NCBI GenBank assembly: GCA_946800325.1
Contig: OX326958.1
Coordinates: forward strand, 16,954,992 to 17,018,991
Source: Luzula sylvatica
Lineage: Eukaryota > Streptophyta > Magnoliopsida > Poales > Juncaceae
Direction of reading: 5' to 3'
DNA: 64,000 nt
Shown: positions 1 through 10,214 of the stretch, one piece after another
Layout: the number at the start of each line of letters is the position of its first letter
Numbering within the stretch: position 1 is the first letter of the stretch
Notes under the pieces: model-generated
Seen by the model: the letters and a program-made list of their open reading frames with translations, nothing else
Database searches by the model: none
Told to the model about the DNA's origin: nothing
Translations under genes and position numbers: made by a program

Positions 1-372
1 AAGTTTATACAGTTCATCAACAAATAAGTTTCAAAATAAAAAAAAACTGACGATTAGTTTGCTCTGATGCAGTTCATCTTTTCTCCAATATATACTCCAC
101 CATGATGCTACGGGAGAATTTTAATATATAGTCCACCGACATGAATGTTGGAATATTATTTTTGGGAAAATGTCATGCGACATATTTTTGTATATTTTTG
201 TTCTTTTTATTATTTGATACTATAGTTCTTAATGATAATTATAATAACTGAAATATTTAAATTATGCATATGACCCATATATAATTAGTATATGTTAATA
301 AAAATGTGTTTGGAGAATTTTAATTTAACAAAATAATAAAAAATTGGTTTAATAAAATTAAATATGATAATC
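1..372 (+). pseudogene. 3' end of a MYB-gene paralogue (cut by window edge)
   Basis: Positions 1 to about 330 match the last intron, last exon and 3' flank of the MYB gene at about 11675-12000, including the phrase ending in gctctgatgcag before the exon. The exon-like part runs 73-144. Compared with the intact copy it lacks two bases directly after the acceptor AG and carries a short unrelated stretch in place of the last codons, so the frame of the intact copy is lost. It is either a decayed paralogue or one that ends differently. The rest of the gene lies outside the window. Confidence 0.65.
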
Positions 373-959
373 AGCGACGGCCGTCACAGATGTCTTTTCC
401 AACGGCCCGTCGCTGAAAGTGGTTATTTAATATATTTTGTTTACCAATTATATTTATATTAGTTAATTAATTAATATATATTAATTAATACATTTAATTA
501 ATATTAATAAAATACTTACAAATCCAAATAAATACTAAGACTCATTATAGTTATACTTCTGCCAAATAAATACAAATCCAAATAAATATTAACAAATTCA
601 CATAAATTCAAACACAAATTTAAACACAAAAATACAACTATAAGTTTTTTCACAAGTTTTTTCAAACATAACCCTAATCAAGAAATACCAAACATAATCC
701 TAACAAAAATACAAATACAACTAAAATTTCGTCCGACCCTCATGTGGAAAAAATTGGTTCGTCGTGAGATCCTGAAAAATATAATAACATGTCCAACATA
801 TTCAAATTTAGGTTTATAATTTAATACAATGATCAAATAAAAAAAATGAGATATTTACCTTTTTCGAACAAACGTTTGAACTGTCTAAGCTGTCAAAAGA
901 AAAACTCCAAAATAATTTAATACAAACTTAAACCCTAAATAACAAAATTTTCAAAAAAA

Positions 960-1190
960 AAAGTTACAGGGATTAAAAATTAATTACAGAGATTAAAATC
1001 GAGAAAAAAACTTACAGGGGGTTTAGGATTAAAATCGAGAGATTAAAAGTTACAGGAATTAAAATCGAGAAAAAAGTTACACGGATTAAAAAAAAGTTAC
1101 AGGGATTCTAAATCGATAAAAAAGTTTCAAAAATTAATTACAGATTTCAAAAAATGAATTAAAAAATAGGGATTAAAAATTACAGGGATA
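960..1190. repeat. A-rich imperfect tandem repeat
   Basis: Phrases such as ttacagggattaaaa and atcgagaaaaaa recur about six times with variable spacing. It lies inside the CACTA-like block. Confidence 0.5.
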
Positions 1191-1477
1191 AATAACAGTA
1201 ATAAATTGAAAAATAACAAAATTTTGAAAATAAAAAAAAGGTAAATGGACTGTCAAAAAATCGCCCAAACAGAGTCAAAAAAAGCACCAAACAGGGATTG
1301 TTTTCGTATTTTGAAACCTAAATAACAAGCTGAAAAATGGAAACAAGAAGTTCAAAAATTACCTTCGAAAAAAACTTGAGAGATGGAAGAAAACAACTTC
1401 TACAAGAGAGCTAGGACTTTTTCCACGGCATGCTTCATCTGTAGTGAGGGGCGGGGCAGGGTGTTATGGAGAAGAAA

Positions 1478-1714
1478 CAATATTTCAGAAATCGCTCGGC
1501 GCTCGCTGGTCGGCAGACGACCATCAAGCGCTAAGGATGATTAATCGGGATTAATCGGGAATATCGGCGGACCTCGGCGGATTTTTATTTTTTTATATTT
1601 AATATTTAAATTAATTAAACAAAATTACAAATCACAGTTTTTTTAATAAGTTTTAAATAATTTAAGTAACAAAATACACTACGTCACTAAACTAACATAA
1701 ACTCAAATAATAAT

Positions 1715-1776
<62 letters not shown>

Positions 1777-2005
1777 AAATATGAAAAAATTTAGTCCAAA
1801 TATTTTTTTTTGAATAGTATCCGACAAACGATCGTTTTCATTATTGATGTCTAATTTTTTTGATGTCAATGGAAATTTATTGGCAATCCATAACAAAAAC
1901 GATCATTATTTTGAATAGTATCCCACAACCTCTTATAATATATGATTTTTTGTGTTTCACATTCAACCAACTAGACTATGGACCCGTTGGAAATTAAAAA
2001 AAAAA

Positions 2006-2037
<32 letters not shown>

Positions 2038-2216
2038 TGCAAAAAAATTGCAAAAAAAAAAACTGTACACATCTAAAAATCGGCTCGGCGATCTTGGCGG
2101 ACCCTTGGCGGAAATCCGCCAAGCACAAAACGCCAAGGGTTTATCTCGACGGCGGACCCTCGACTACCGATTAATCGGTGATTAATCGGCCGCCAAGGCC
2201 GATTTCCAGAACACTG
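1478..2216 (-). mobile_element. Non-autonomous hAT element, copy 1
   Basis: The element is a reverse-oriented copy of the one at 31125-31821. Its terminal inverted repeats begin CAATATTTCAGAAATCG at the left and CAGTGTTCTGGAAATCGG at the right (read inward). It is flanked by agaagaaa (1470-1477) and agaagaag (2217-2224), an 8-bp target duplication with one mismatch, as expected for hAT elements. The interior holds an AT microsatellite, long A runs and the GC-rich ggcggatttccgcc palindrome. There is no transposase, so it is a deletion derivative or MITE. Confidence 0.85.
1719..1769. repeat. (AT)n microsatellite
   Basis: About 25 AT units inside hAT copy 1. The same site in copy 2 (about 31571-31590) is shorter, so the tract has changed length since the copies separated. 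Confidence 0.9.
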
Positions 2217-3176
2217 AGAAGAAGGGAAGAGCGGCGGGGCTGTGGAGAGAAGAGCGGGGACTCCAAAACATCTACGGTGGCAGGGGAGAAGAGAGGGGAG
2301 AGAAAGGGAGAAGCGAGGGGGGCAGCTGTGGCTGTGGAGAGAAGAGGGGGGTTTAGGGTTTAAGAGTGTAAAGATAGAGAGAAGGGAGGCAGCAGGTTAA
2401 ATACATGTGTATAAATTTCACCGACGGGCGGTGGGAGAACTATCAGCGACGGGCTGGTTCTTCAGCGACTAGAAGTGGGAAAACTTTCAGCGACGGGACA
2501 TGTGTATCTGCGACGGGCTACTTCTACGACGGGCCGTAGGGAAGACATCTGCGACGAGACTCCTTTCTCCTACTTGCCGTGACACATTATCTGCGATGGT
2601 TTTTCCTTTCTCCTACGGGCCATGACACATTATCTGCTACGGTTGTTTCTTTTTGCGACGGGCCATCCATGACCTTTGGGCTTCTGCGTCGGCCGTCACT
2701 AAAAACTCCGTCAGTAATGTTTTTCTGCGACGGGCGGTAGGTAAAGGTCGTATTTATTTACGACGGCCCGTCGGTGATGTGTTTCTACCGTCGCTAATAC
2801 ATCAAAATGTTGTCGCCCTCATTTAAACCCCTTAATTACTTATCATTTTCACTAACTACAAATTTAACAAAATTTGAGGTATGGTTGTCCGCCTGGCGAG
2901 GTATGCAACTCCGCAAAAGACAAATTTGAAATATTATTTAAAACTTGGTTATTTCGTTAATTAACTTGAAAAAGTTGGTTATATACGAAAAATTTCCCAT
3001 ATATAACATCCATGATTTCATGCATTGTATATGTTTTAATGCATGATTATAGGTGAATTATATATATTGTTATTGTTATTTGGAAATTCCTTTAAAAAAA
3101 TTTTATATTTTAAAAAATACTTATATTTTTGGAAACTCCAGAAACCCATTTCTACCAAACTTTTATTTCCCCTATA

Positions 3177-4012
3177 TAGGGACGTCAATGGGTCGGGGAA
3201 AACCCGAACCCGAACGGGTAAAACCCGAACGGGGCGGGTAATACCCGAAAAAAAATACCCGCGGGTCGGGTATTACCCGAAAACAAAATACCCGATCCGG
3301 ATTCGGGGCGGGTTCGGGCGGAGTACTACCCGCCCCACGGGTAACCCGAACCCGTACCCGAAAATTACCCGAAAATTACCCGAAACCGTAATTACAAATT
3401 TACTCTTAATTTTTTGATTATTAGATCTAAACCCTTCATAAATATGCTCACCAAACCCGGATATAGTTTCTAGGAGTTGATAATCTGAATTTTATGCAAT
3501 CCCAGTCTTGATAATACCGGTATTTCAATTCAAGAGTTTCACTGAAATAGAAACCCGGATATAGGTTCTCGGGGACTGCCGCTTTCCCGCTCTCGCTTCT
3601 CCCTTTCCTTCGTAAACCCTAACAATGGCGATTTCCCTCAGAACGGCGACGATCTTGGCGAACGGCGACGATCTTGGCTGCGATTTTGGCTGCTTCTGGC
3701 GACGCGGACGACGCGGAGCAGCGTCGGTTTCGCTGCTCCTGGCGAACGGCGACGATTTTGGCGAACGATGACGGTTTTCACTGGCGAACGGCGGCGATTT
3801 CTGCTGGCGAACGGCGATTTCGGATGGCGAACGGCAATTTCGCTGCTACTGGCGATAGCGATTTCGGGTAACGGGCATACCCGCGGGTTCGGGTTCGGGT
3901 ATCATTTTATACCCGCGGGTATTTTGGGTTCGGGTTCGGGTAATACCCGAAAATTCGGGTTCGGGTATAGGGGAGGCTTATCCGAACCCGACCCGCCCCG
4001 TTGACATCCCTA
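3177..4012. mobile_element. Non-autonomous hAT element with exact 8-bp target duplication
   Basis: The ends are TAGGGACGTCAATGGGTCGG and, read inward from the right, TAGGGATGTCAACGGGGCGG. The sequence cccctata occurs directly on both sides (3169-3176 and 4013-4020), the 8-bp signature of hAT insertion. The subterminal parts are packed with cgggt/acccg words. The middle (about 3560-3860) is GC-rich and gene-like; see the entry at 3625. There is no transposase frame. Confidence 0.92.
3625..3771 (+). pseudogene. Captured gene start inside a hAT element
   Basis: A 48-codon frame opens at ATG 3625 in the context aacaATGGCG, close to the plant start consensus. It follows a pyrimidine-rich stretch and a telo-box (aaaccctaa, about 3614-3622) of the kind found in plant 5' untranslated regions. 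The following DNA repeats tggcgaacggcgacgat with variations, so part is a minisatellite. This looks like the 5' end of a host gene picked up by the element (Pack-type capture). The source gene is not recognised, and the short frame may not be expressed. Confidence 0.4.
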
Positions 4013-4789
4013 CCCCTATAAGAGTTAAAAGTAATCATGGATGGTGCGAAATTTTTTATTTGACAAAATACTCTTCTATTTTCATATGTAGTAAACTAGT
4101 AATTACAAAAAAAATATTATTTTTTATTAATTTTAAAAAAATTCATAAATATTTTTTTAATAATAGTGATTTAAAAACAATAAAATTATTATATTTTGTG
4201 TTTATATAATTTTAATTTTGATTTCTTATTCATGAAACTAAGATCATATAGTAATAAAATAAACATCAATAAATAAGCACTTTAAAAATATATTGATAGA
4301 AAAATATAAGTTTAAACATCTAATTTTTTGTCTTCAGTCTTTTTTATGTACTTTTTAAAATATTTGTAAGGTGTTCTTTTAATATTGCTATTCATCTTAT
4401 TATTTTATGTTAGCTTTTCAAAAAAAAAATATAAAAATCAAAAATATATAACGTATTAAATATTAAAATTATATAAATAACATATAATAAAAAAAATTAA
4501 TTATTAATATGCTAATAAAAATTTAGGATTTTTTTAAAATTTATAAAAAATAATATATTTTTTTAATTACTACATATGTAAATAGAAGGATATTTTGGTA
4601 AAAAAAACAAATTTGGTAGAAGATTTTTTTGGAGTTTCCAAAAAGATACAAGATTTTTTAGATATAAAAAAAAATAGGGTTTTTTTTTTAATTTCCCTTA
4701 ATATTTATATATATACGCTTATATTTAATAAGGGAATGACTAAGATATTTAATTAAGTATTATGAGTTTGATACTCAAGATTTTTTCAC

Positions 4790-6062
4790 CATTATATTTG
4801 CTCTAATACGAATACGACATCATATTTGCTCATACGAATACGAATACTTAAGACTTTTTGACCATTAGATTTGCTCTAATACGAATATCTGATATCTAAT
4901 ACGAATACGACATCAGAAATATTTAATACGAATGCGGTATCCGATATCTGATATCTAATACGAATACGGTATTAGAAATCAGATATCTAATACGAATATG
5001 GTATCCGATATTTGATATACAATAAGAATACGATTTCATAAATCCGATATTTAATACGAATACAGCATCATAAACATGATATCTAATACGAATACGGTAT
5101 CCGATATTTAATAAGAATATGACATCAGAAATTTGATATCTAATACGAATACGGTCTCAGAAATCCGATATCTAATACGAATATGATATCTGACATTTGA
5201 TATACGATACGAATACGAAATCATAAATCCGATATCTAATACGGATATGGTATCCCATATCCGATATCTCATACGAATACGGTATTTAGGGGTGGGCAAA
5301 TGGTTCGGTTTATTTGGGAACCGAACCGGTCAAATTCGGTTTAATCGGTTCGGTTTTTCGGTTTATTTGGTTCGGTTCAAAAATTGAAATTATTTGGTTT
5401 ATTCGGTTCGGTTCTGTTTTGGTGTTTCGAGAACCGGTTAAACTGAACCGACCGAATTAATACTATTTTCCACTTTTTCTATTATATTAATTTAAAAATA
5501 TTAAAATTAAATATTATAACATTAGAAATAATGTAAGTATATTTTATATGATTTGTTTTTATATTTTTTTCTAAATAAAAATCGACTTTTAACATTATAA
5601 AACTTCTAATTCGGTTCAACCGAATAAACGGAATAAGAAATTCAGTTTATTCGGTTCGGTTTTAAATCGGTTCAAATTTAATTCGGTTTGCTCTTATTCG
5701 GTTCGGTTCGGTTCGGTTCGGTTCGGTTCAACCGAATACCCACCCCTAACGGTATTCGATATTTGATATCTAATACGAATACAGCATCAGAAATTTGATA
5801 TCTAATACGAATACGGTATCTGATATCTAATACGAATACGGTATTCGATATCTGATATGTAATACGAATACGATATCCGATATCTCATATCTAATACGAC
5901 TACTCTAATACGGATACGATATCCGACATCTGATATCTAATATGAACACGTTATTCGATATCTGATTTCTACGATTTCTGATAAGAATACGATATTCGAT
6001 TTCATATTTCGAGAACGAATCTATATCCAATATCTAATTTCAAATACGAATACGATATTAAA
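4790..6062. repeat. Degenerate satellite of gatatctaatacgaatacgg units
   Basis: Some thirty imperfect copies of a unit built on gatatctaatacgaatac follow one another, in lengths of about 25 and 32 bp, often joined by ggtatccgatat or atcagaaat. The array is broken only by the hAT element 5287-5748. Short frames in it are artefacts of the repeat. Confidence 0.75.
5287..5748. mobile_element. hAT MITE inserted in the satellite
   Basis: It begins TAGGGGTGGGCAAATGG and ends ATACCCACCCCTA. The flanks are acggtatt on both sides (5279-5286 and 5749-5756), an exact 8-bp duplication made of satellite sequence. The subterminal parts are tandem ggttc words that can pair with each other; the centre is A+T-rich. 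No coding capacity is seen. Confidence 0.92.
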
Positions 6063-6723
6063 TATCCGACTATAAATAAACAACAAACAATATACATTTA
6101 ATATATCCACATATATATAAACCTATTTGCAAATAAATCATGCAATGGAATATATACTCATGCATAGTGGAATCATGGAATCATGGAACGTTGCTTCCAA
6201 ATAACATGAATTGGAATGTATATAGGCGGAGTTTGAGACTCCGACGATTATACCTTACTTTTTTATTTTCTGCTGGTTAATTTTTTAACTATTTATTTTT
6301 TATTTTTTTAATTGAATAAATAAAATAACGGACTTTGAGACTCTTTCATTTCTGCACATGGCGGAATTTGTAATTTCGCTCTTGATTAGGGATAAAGTAC
6401 ACGAGATGATTATTTTAGAGATAAAATTATATTAGTTGGATGTATAAGGAAATGCACCTACAAATTATTGAATTGCTACCCGTTATTTCAATCCACATTG
6501 TCCAGAGTAATTTTCCGATTGAAATATACTTTTTTGGGGGAGTTCCAACATGATGGTGTATCATAAATAAAATAATAAATAATTTATATATACAAACATA
6601 GTATCCAAAGTTTTTCGAAATTATTTATCGTCCTATCTGTATCGTATCGGATACGATACACGTAATCGTATCCGCGCAATATAAAATTCTATTATACATC
6701 ATTTTTAAAAGGAGTTATATATC
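6063..6723. other. Intergenic, A+T-rich
   Basis: No gene is visible. A short palindromic phrase around 6640-6680 (atcgtatcggatacgat) resembles the repeat near 24780-24890 and may be a relic of the same element. Confidence 0.5.
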
Positions 6724-6996
6724 CAGTCCTCAAATTCAAAATATGAGCCTTGATGAGATGGCAAAAATAAATTAAATTGGTTGATTAGTACTATTAATTG
6801 ACTCAATTAGCGATTTAATTGATTGTTTAATTGAACCCACATGTCAATTAACATGTACTATTATTAACATATTATAAATTATTTACGTGTCAATTAAACG
6901 TGCGAGTTAATATTTAATTGAATCAATTAGAGAGACTAATCAATTTATTTAATCCACTTTTGTCACTGAGGCTATTTTATTGCGTTTGGAGGGCCA
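6724..6996. mobile_element. MITE, family shared with 59043 and 60240
   Basis: The ends are inverted repeats (cagtcctcaaattcaaaata against a right end reading inward ggccctccaaacgcaata). Inside is an inner palindrome built on attgactcaatta. The same layout occurs at 59043-59443 and 60240-60512. The target duplication is unresolved. Confidence 0.5.
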
Positions 6997-7289
6997 AGTA
7001 TATTTTTTCTTTTTAAAATAGATTTTGGATATTCATAATGATGCATCATAAATTTTATTTTTTATGAATATTTTTTCTTTTATGAATAATTCCGAGTTAT
7101 TATTTAGCCTATCAATCATTAACAAATATATTTAGAAAATTATCTTAAATATTCATTAATTAATAGTTACTCAAAATATTTTTGAAAAAGATGTATTATA
7201 ATTTATAAGCAAATGTTGGATACAACTGCACACTTTTTTTTCATTTATTTATAAAAAATATAAGGTTTCGGTGTTAGGAAAAAAAATCC
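6997..7289. other. Intergenic, A+T-rich
   Basis: The stretch 7030-7190 resembles 60730-60900, the small MITE near the right end of the window. No gene is seen. Confidence 0.4.
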
Positions 7290-7720
7290 AATTTGGTTAT
7301 CTTACTGTATCTTATTTCTAAAAATTCAATTTGATGGATTGAAAGTAATTGCGTTGGAAAAATTGAGGGGTATTTTGATGAGTCGTGCGAGGTGGCAATC
7401 GGGTCGGATTCAAGTCGTGTCATATCGGGTTCGAATCGTTTCGGTTTGCGGGTCATCGGATCGTTCGGGTTGTGGGTCATTCGGGTTTTGGATTGTTCGG
7501 TTTGGGTCAATTCGATTTTCAGATTATTCTGTTCCGGATCGTTTCGATATTCGGATCACTCGGATCGTTTCGGATTTCGGGTCATTCGAATCGTTTCGGT
7601 TTTCGGATCATCTGAGTTCGAATCGATATCTTTTCAACAATTTTTCATTCGGATCGAATTCGGATTAGGACAAGACAAGCCGAATCAGTTTTTCGGGTCG
7701 GGTCAAATTTTTTCTTCTCT
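7290..7720. repeat. Degenerate cggg/tcgtttcgg repeat block
   Basis: Overlapping phrases such as cgggttcgaatcgtttcgg and ttcggatcattcgg recur many times. The left part (gaggtggcaatcgggtcgg) resembles the end of a hAT MITE, but no matching right end or target duplication is visible. Overlapping open frames here are by-products of the repeat. Confidence 0.4.
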
Positions 7721-8947
7721 AATCCGACGTGCTCTGTCAGCGATGCCGGAATGGTGCACTCCGGTAAGAGATGAAATTGCAATGTTTACTTTATAAATAA
7801 GTTCCCGTACTTTTACAAATGAAATTAAGTAGTATAATTTACAAATTAGTCCCGGCATTATTACAATTGACATAAAAAATAATAAAGTGATATTCGTACC
7901 ATAGTCTGTCATTTTGGATAGGACCATGCGGAAAACGTTCGTATATAATCGGATAATACATTTATCAATACAGTAAAAAAAATCGGATCAAAAAATCGTG
8001 AACGGCAAAAATTCGTATTTATTAAAGATTCGGTAAAAAAAGTTGGGCAATATATACATGCATATATGTTATACTCCGATTATAATTATTAAAGTAAAAT
8101 TATGTATAATTAATAACCAACAATTCATAAAAATATAAAGAAAATTGCATCAGAGAAAAAAAGTTGAGGCAAATTACATTGCATATAAAAATTTTTATCA
8201 GAAAAATATATGTTCTTTTAAATAAATATAAGCAATTTAAATAACATTGCAACGAGATTCAAGATTTACAATAAAAATTAGAAAGAAAAATTAATAAACA
8301 TTTTGATGTCATGCTCTTACACAAATAATAAAAATAAAATTTCAAATGGATTTCTTGAAATTTTATAAAGAGAAAATGATCTAAAAATTATTCGTTTGCC
8401 ACATGAAAATAAAACATAAATTATATATATAGCCATAAGAATTGATCATAATTTGTATTTTGTACCGTTAATGAATATTTGTTGGTGTAATATCTAAGTT
8501 CCAGAACTTGTATATGAGTAAAAATAATACACGTGTTAATAGAAAATTTTAGTGACTCGAATTGGCATATAATTTTGTAGACACGTGTAAATAGTAATGT
8601 GTTTTTTTCTCATTAAATTATTGCACAATTATACGGAAATTATATAAAATAATTGTTCACATAGTCACATGCTATATGTCACATTTACAAATATGCCCTT
8701 GAATGGAGAACTCAACTAAAGATATGACTCTAAAGTCTAAACTTGGCATTTAAATAAATTCATAATTTACATATAGGCCCTTGAGTTTAAATAAATTATA
8801 TCACATATATAATCCCGTACAGGACCTTTCAAGATGAAATTTGGCGTCTGATCAACCGGTGCAAATGAAAAGCCCTCTAAACTTATGTCCAAGCGCCAAA
8901 ACCTCTTCTCTTCACAGACTATTAATCATTCGGATAAGAGCAAACAA

Positions 8948-8951
<4 letters not shown>
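7721..8951. other. Upstream region of the MYB gene
   Basis: The region is A+T-rich with no gene. A TATA-like tatataat at 8806-8813 lies about 150 bp before the CT microsatellite and could be the core promoter of the MYB gene. This is inference only. Confidence 0.35.

Positions 8952-9014
<63 letters not shown>
8952..9014. promoter_or_regulatory. (TC)n tract, probable MYB 5' untranslated region
   Basis: About 31 TC repeats lie 55 bp before the chosen MYB start. Such pyrimidine tracts are common around plant transcription starts and, as GA repeats on the other strand, are bound by BPC/GAGA-binding proteins. Both strands stay open through it only because the repeat has no stops. Confidence 0.5.
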
Positions 9015-9016
<2 letters not shown>

Positions 9017-9068
9017 CAAGGGCATTGGAGAACCGATTACACCATTGACTGTCAATCCAAGAATCATC

Positions 9069-10152
9069 ATGCATTCCAACAAGGGCAAGGAGAAAATGGA
9101 AGCGAAGCGGCGTTTATGGACATCCGAGGAGGACGACATTCTCAGAGATTTCGCTCGGCGAAATGGCCCTCATCACGGGAAACTTGTAGAACAAAATGGT
9201 CTTCTTGATCGTGATGAGAAGTCGTGTTATAATCGATGGATGAATAATTTAAGGCCGAGGATAAACAAGTAAGTCGATGATTTCAATAACCAAAGTCGAT
9301 TCGTTACGAATTTCAAATAATGTATCTTATTTTATTAATGTAGAACGAAATTTACAAAGGAGGAAGAAGATCTCCTGGACAGGTTGCAATTAGAGCGCGG
9401 CCCCAAATGGTGCCAGTTCACTACTTATTTCAATTGCCGCACGGATCTGCAGTTGAAAAATTCGTGGAACAGGAGAAATAAGAAAACGCTGCATCGAGCG
9501 CCCAGTGATAACGTCGCATACTTCGCCGAAGCGTCGACATCACATGTATGTAATAATATTTCATAATCAAAATATAAATATTTCATAATCATAATATAAT
9601 TAAATGGTTGTGACAATTGGTTTGGTTTATCTATAGGATCCCTCTATTGATATGATTGAGTCAAATGATCTGAGCAACGTGTCCGTTTCGGCGAATCCAA
9701 TACCGTCCGTTTCGGCGAATCCAATACCGTCCGTTTCGGCGAATCCAATACCGTCCGTTTCCACGAATCCAATACCGTCCGTTTCCGCAAATCCAATACC
9801 GTCCATTTCGACAAATCCAGAATGTTCCAACATTGATACCGACAGCATAATTGATTTATATTACCTATTTGAATCCAATCAGCAAGAACAGGCATCACTA
9901 GAGGTATATAATATATATCTTATTCTTTTTAGTCAGATATTTTATATTTTAGTTGGATTATAAAAATTCCTATAACCATGTGTATATATTCTTGTATGTA
10001 AGTTTATAAAGTTCATTCCAAACAAAACAAAACTAAATATTAGTTTGCTAATTGCAGGATTCGTCTTTCTTCCGATATTTGATAGATCTTGACAGTATCG
10101 AAGATACGTATGTTCCTATGAATCCATCCATGGAGGTATGTAATTTTTCGCA

Positions 10153-10214
<62 letters not shown>

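Larger units (their letters stand above)
373..2830. mobile_element. gcgacggg-rich element, CACTA-like, interrupted by a hAT insertion
   Basis: Both ends of this block carry repeats of gcgacgggc and its complement: 376-415, where they form a local inverted repeat, and about 2420-2810 with more than ten copies. Clusters of this kind are typical of the subterminal regions of plant EnSpm/CACTA elements. I could not find the CACTA terminal bases or a 3-bp target duplication, so the superfamily is inferred. The interior is A-rich from 600 to 1440 and GA-rich from 2217 to 2400. A hAT element (1478-2216) sits inside it. No transposase reading frame is visible. Confidence 0.4.
3082..4697. mobile_element. 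Mutator-like MITE with a nested hAT element
   Basis: The two ends are long inverted repeats of each other: 3082-3168 against about 4560-4697, sharing phrases such as tttttggaaactcc and ggagtttccaaaaa. They belong to the same family as the MITE at 43286-44154. Flanks ttgttattt (3073-3081) and ttaatattt (4698-4706) match at 7 of 9 bases, consistent with an old 9-bp Mutator-type duplication. The hAT element 3177-4012 was inserted later. No coding region belongs to the MITE itself. Confidence 0.65.

Noticed and set aside
4790..6062. CRISPR-like direct repeats
   Set aside because: Units are degenerate, have no unique spacers of constant length, and the DNA is plant nuclear.
7339..7796. Three overlapping frames of 76-134 codons
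   Set aside because: All arise from the cggg/tcgg repeat block; no domain.
8841..9068. Upstream in-frame ATG that would add 76 residues to the MYB protein
   Set aside because: The added part is mostly a translated TC microsatellite (SLSLSL) and is unlike MYB N-termini; leader sequence is the simpler reading.
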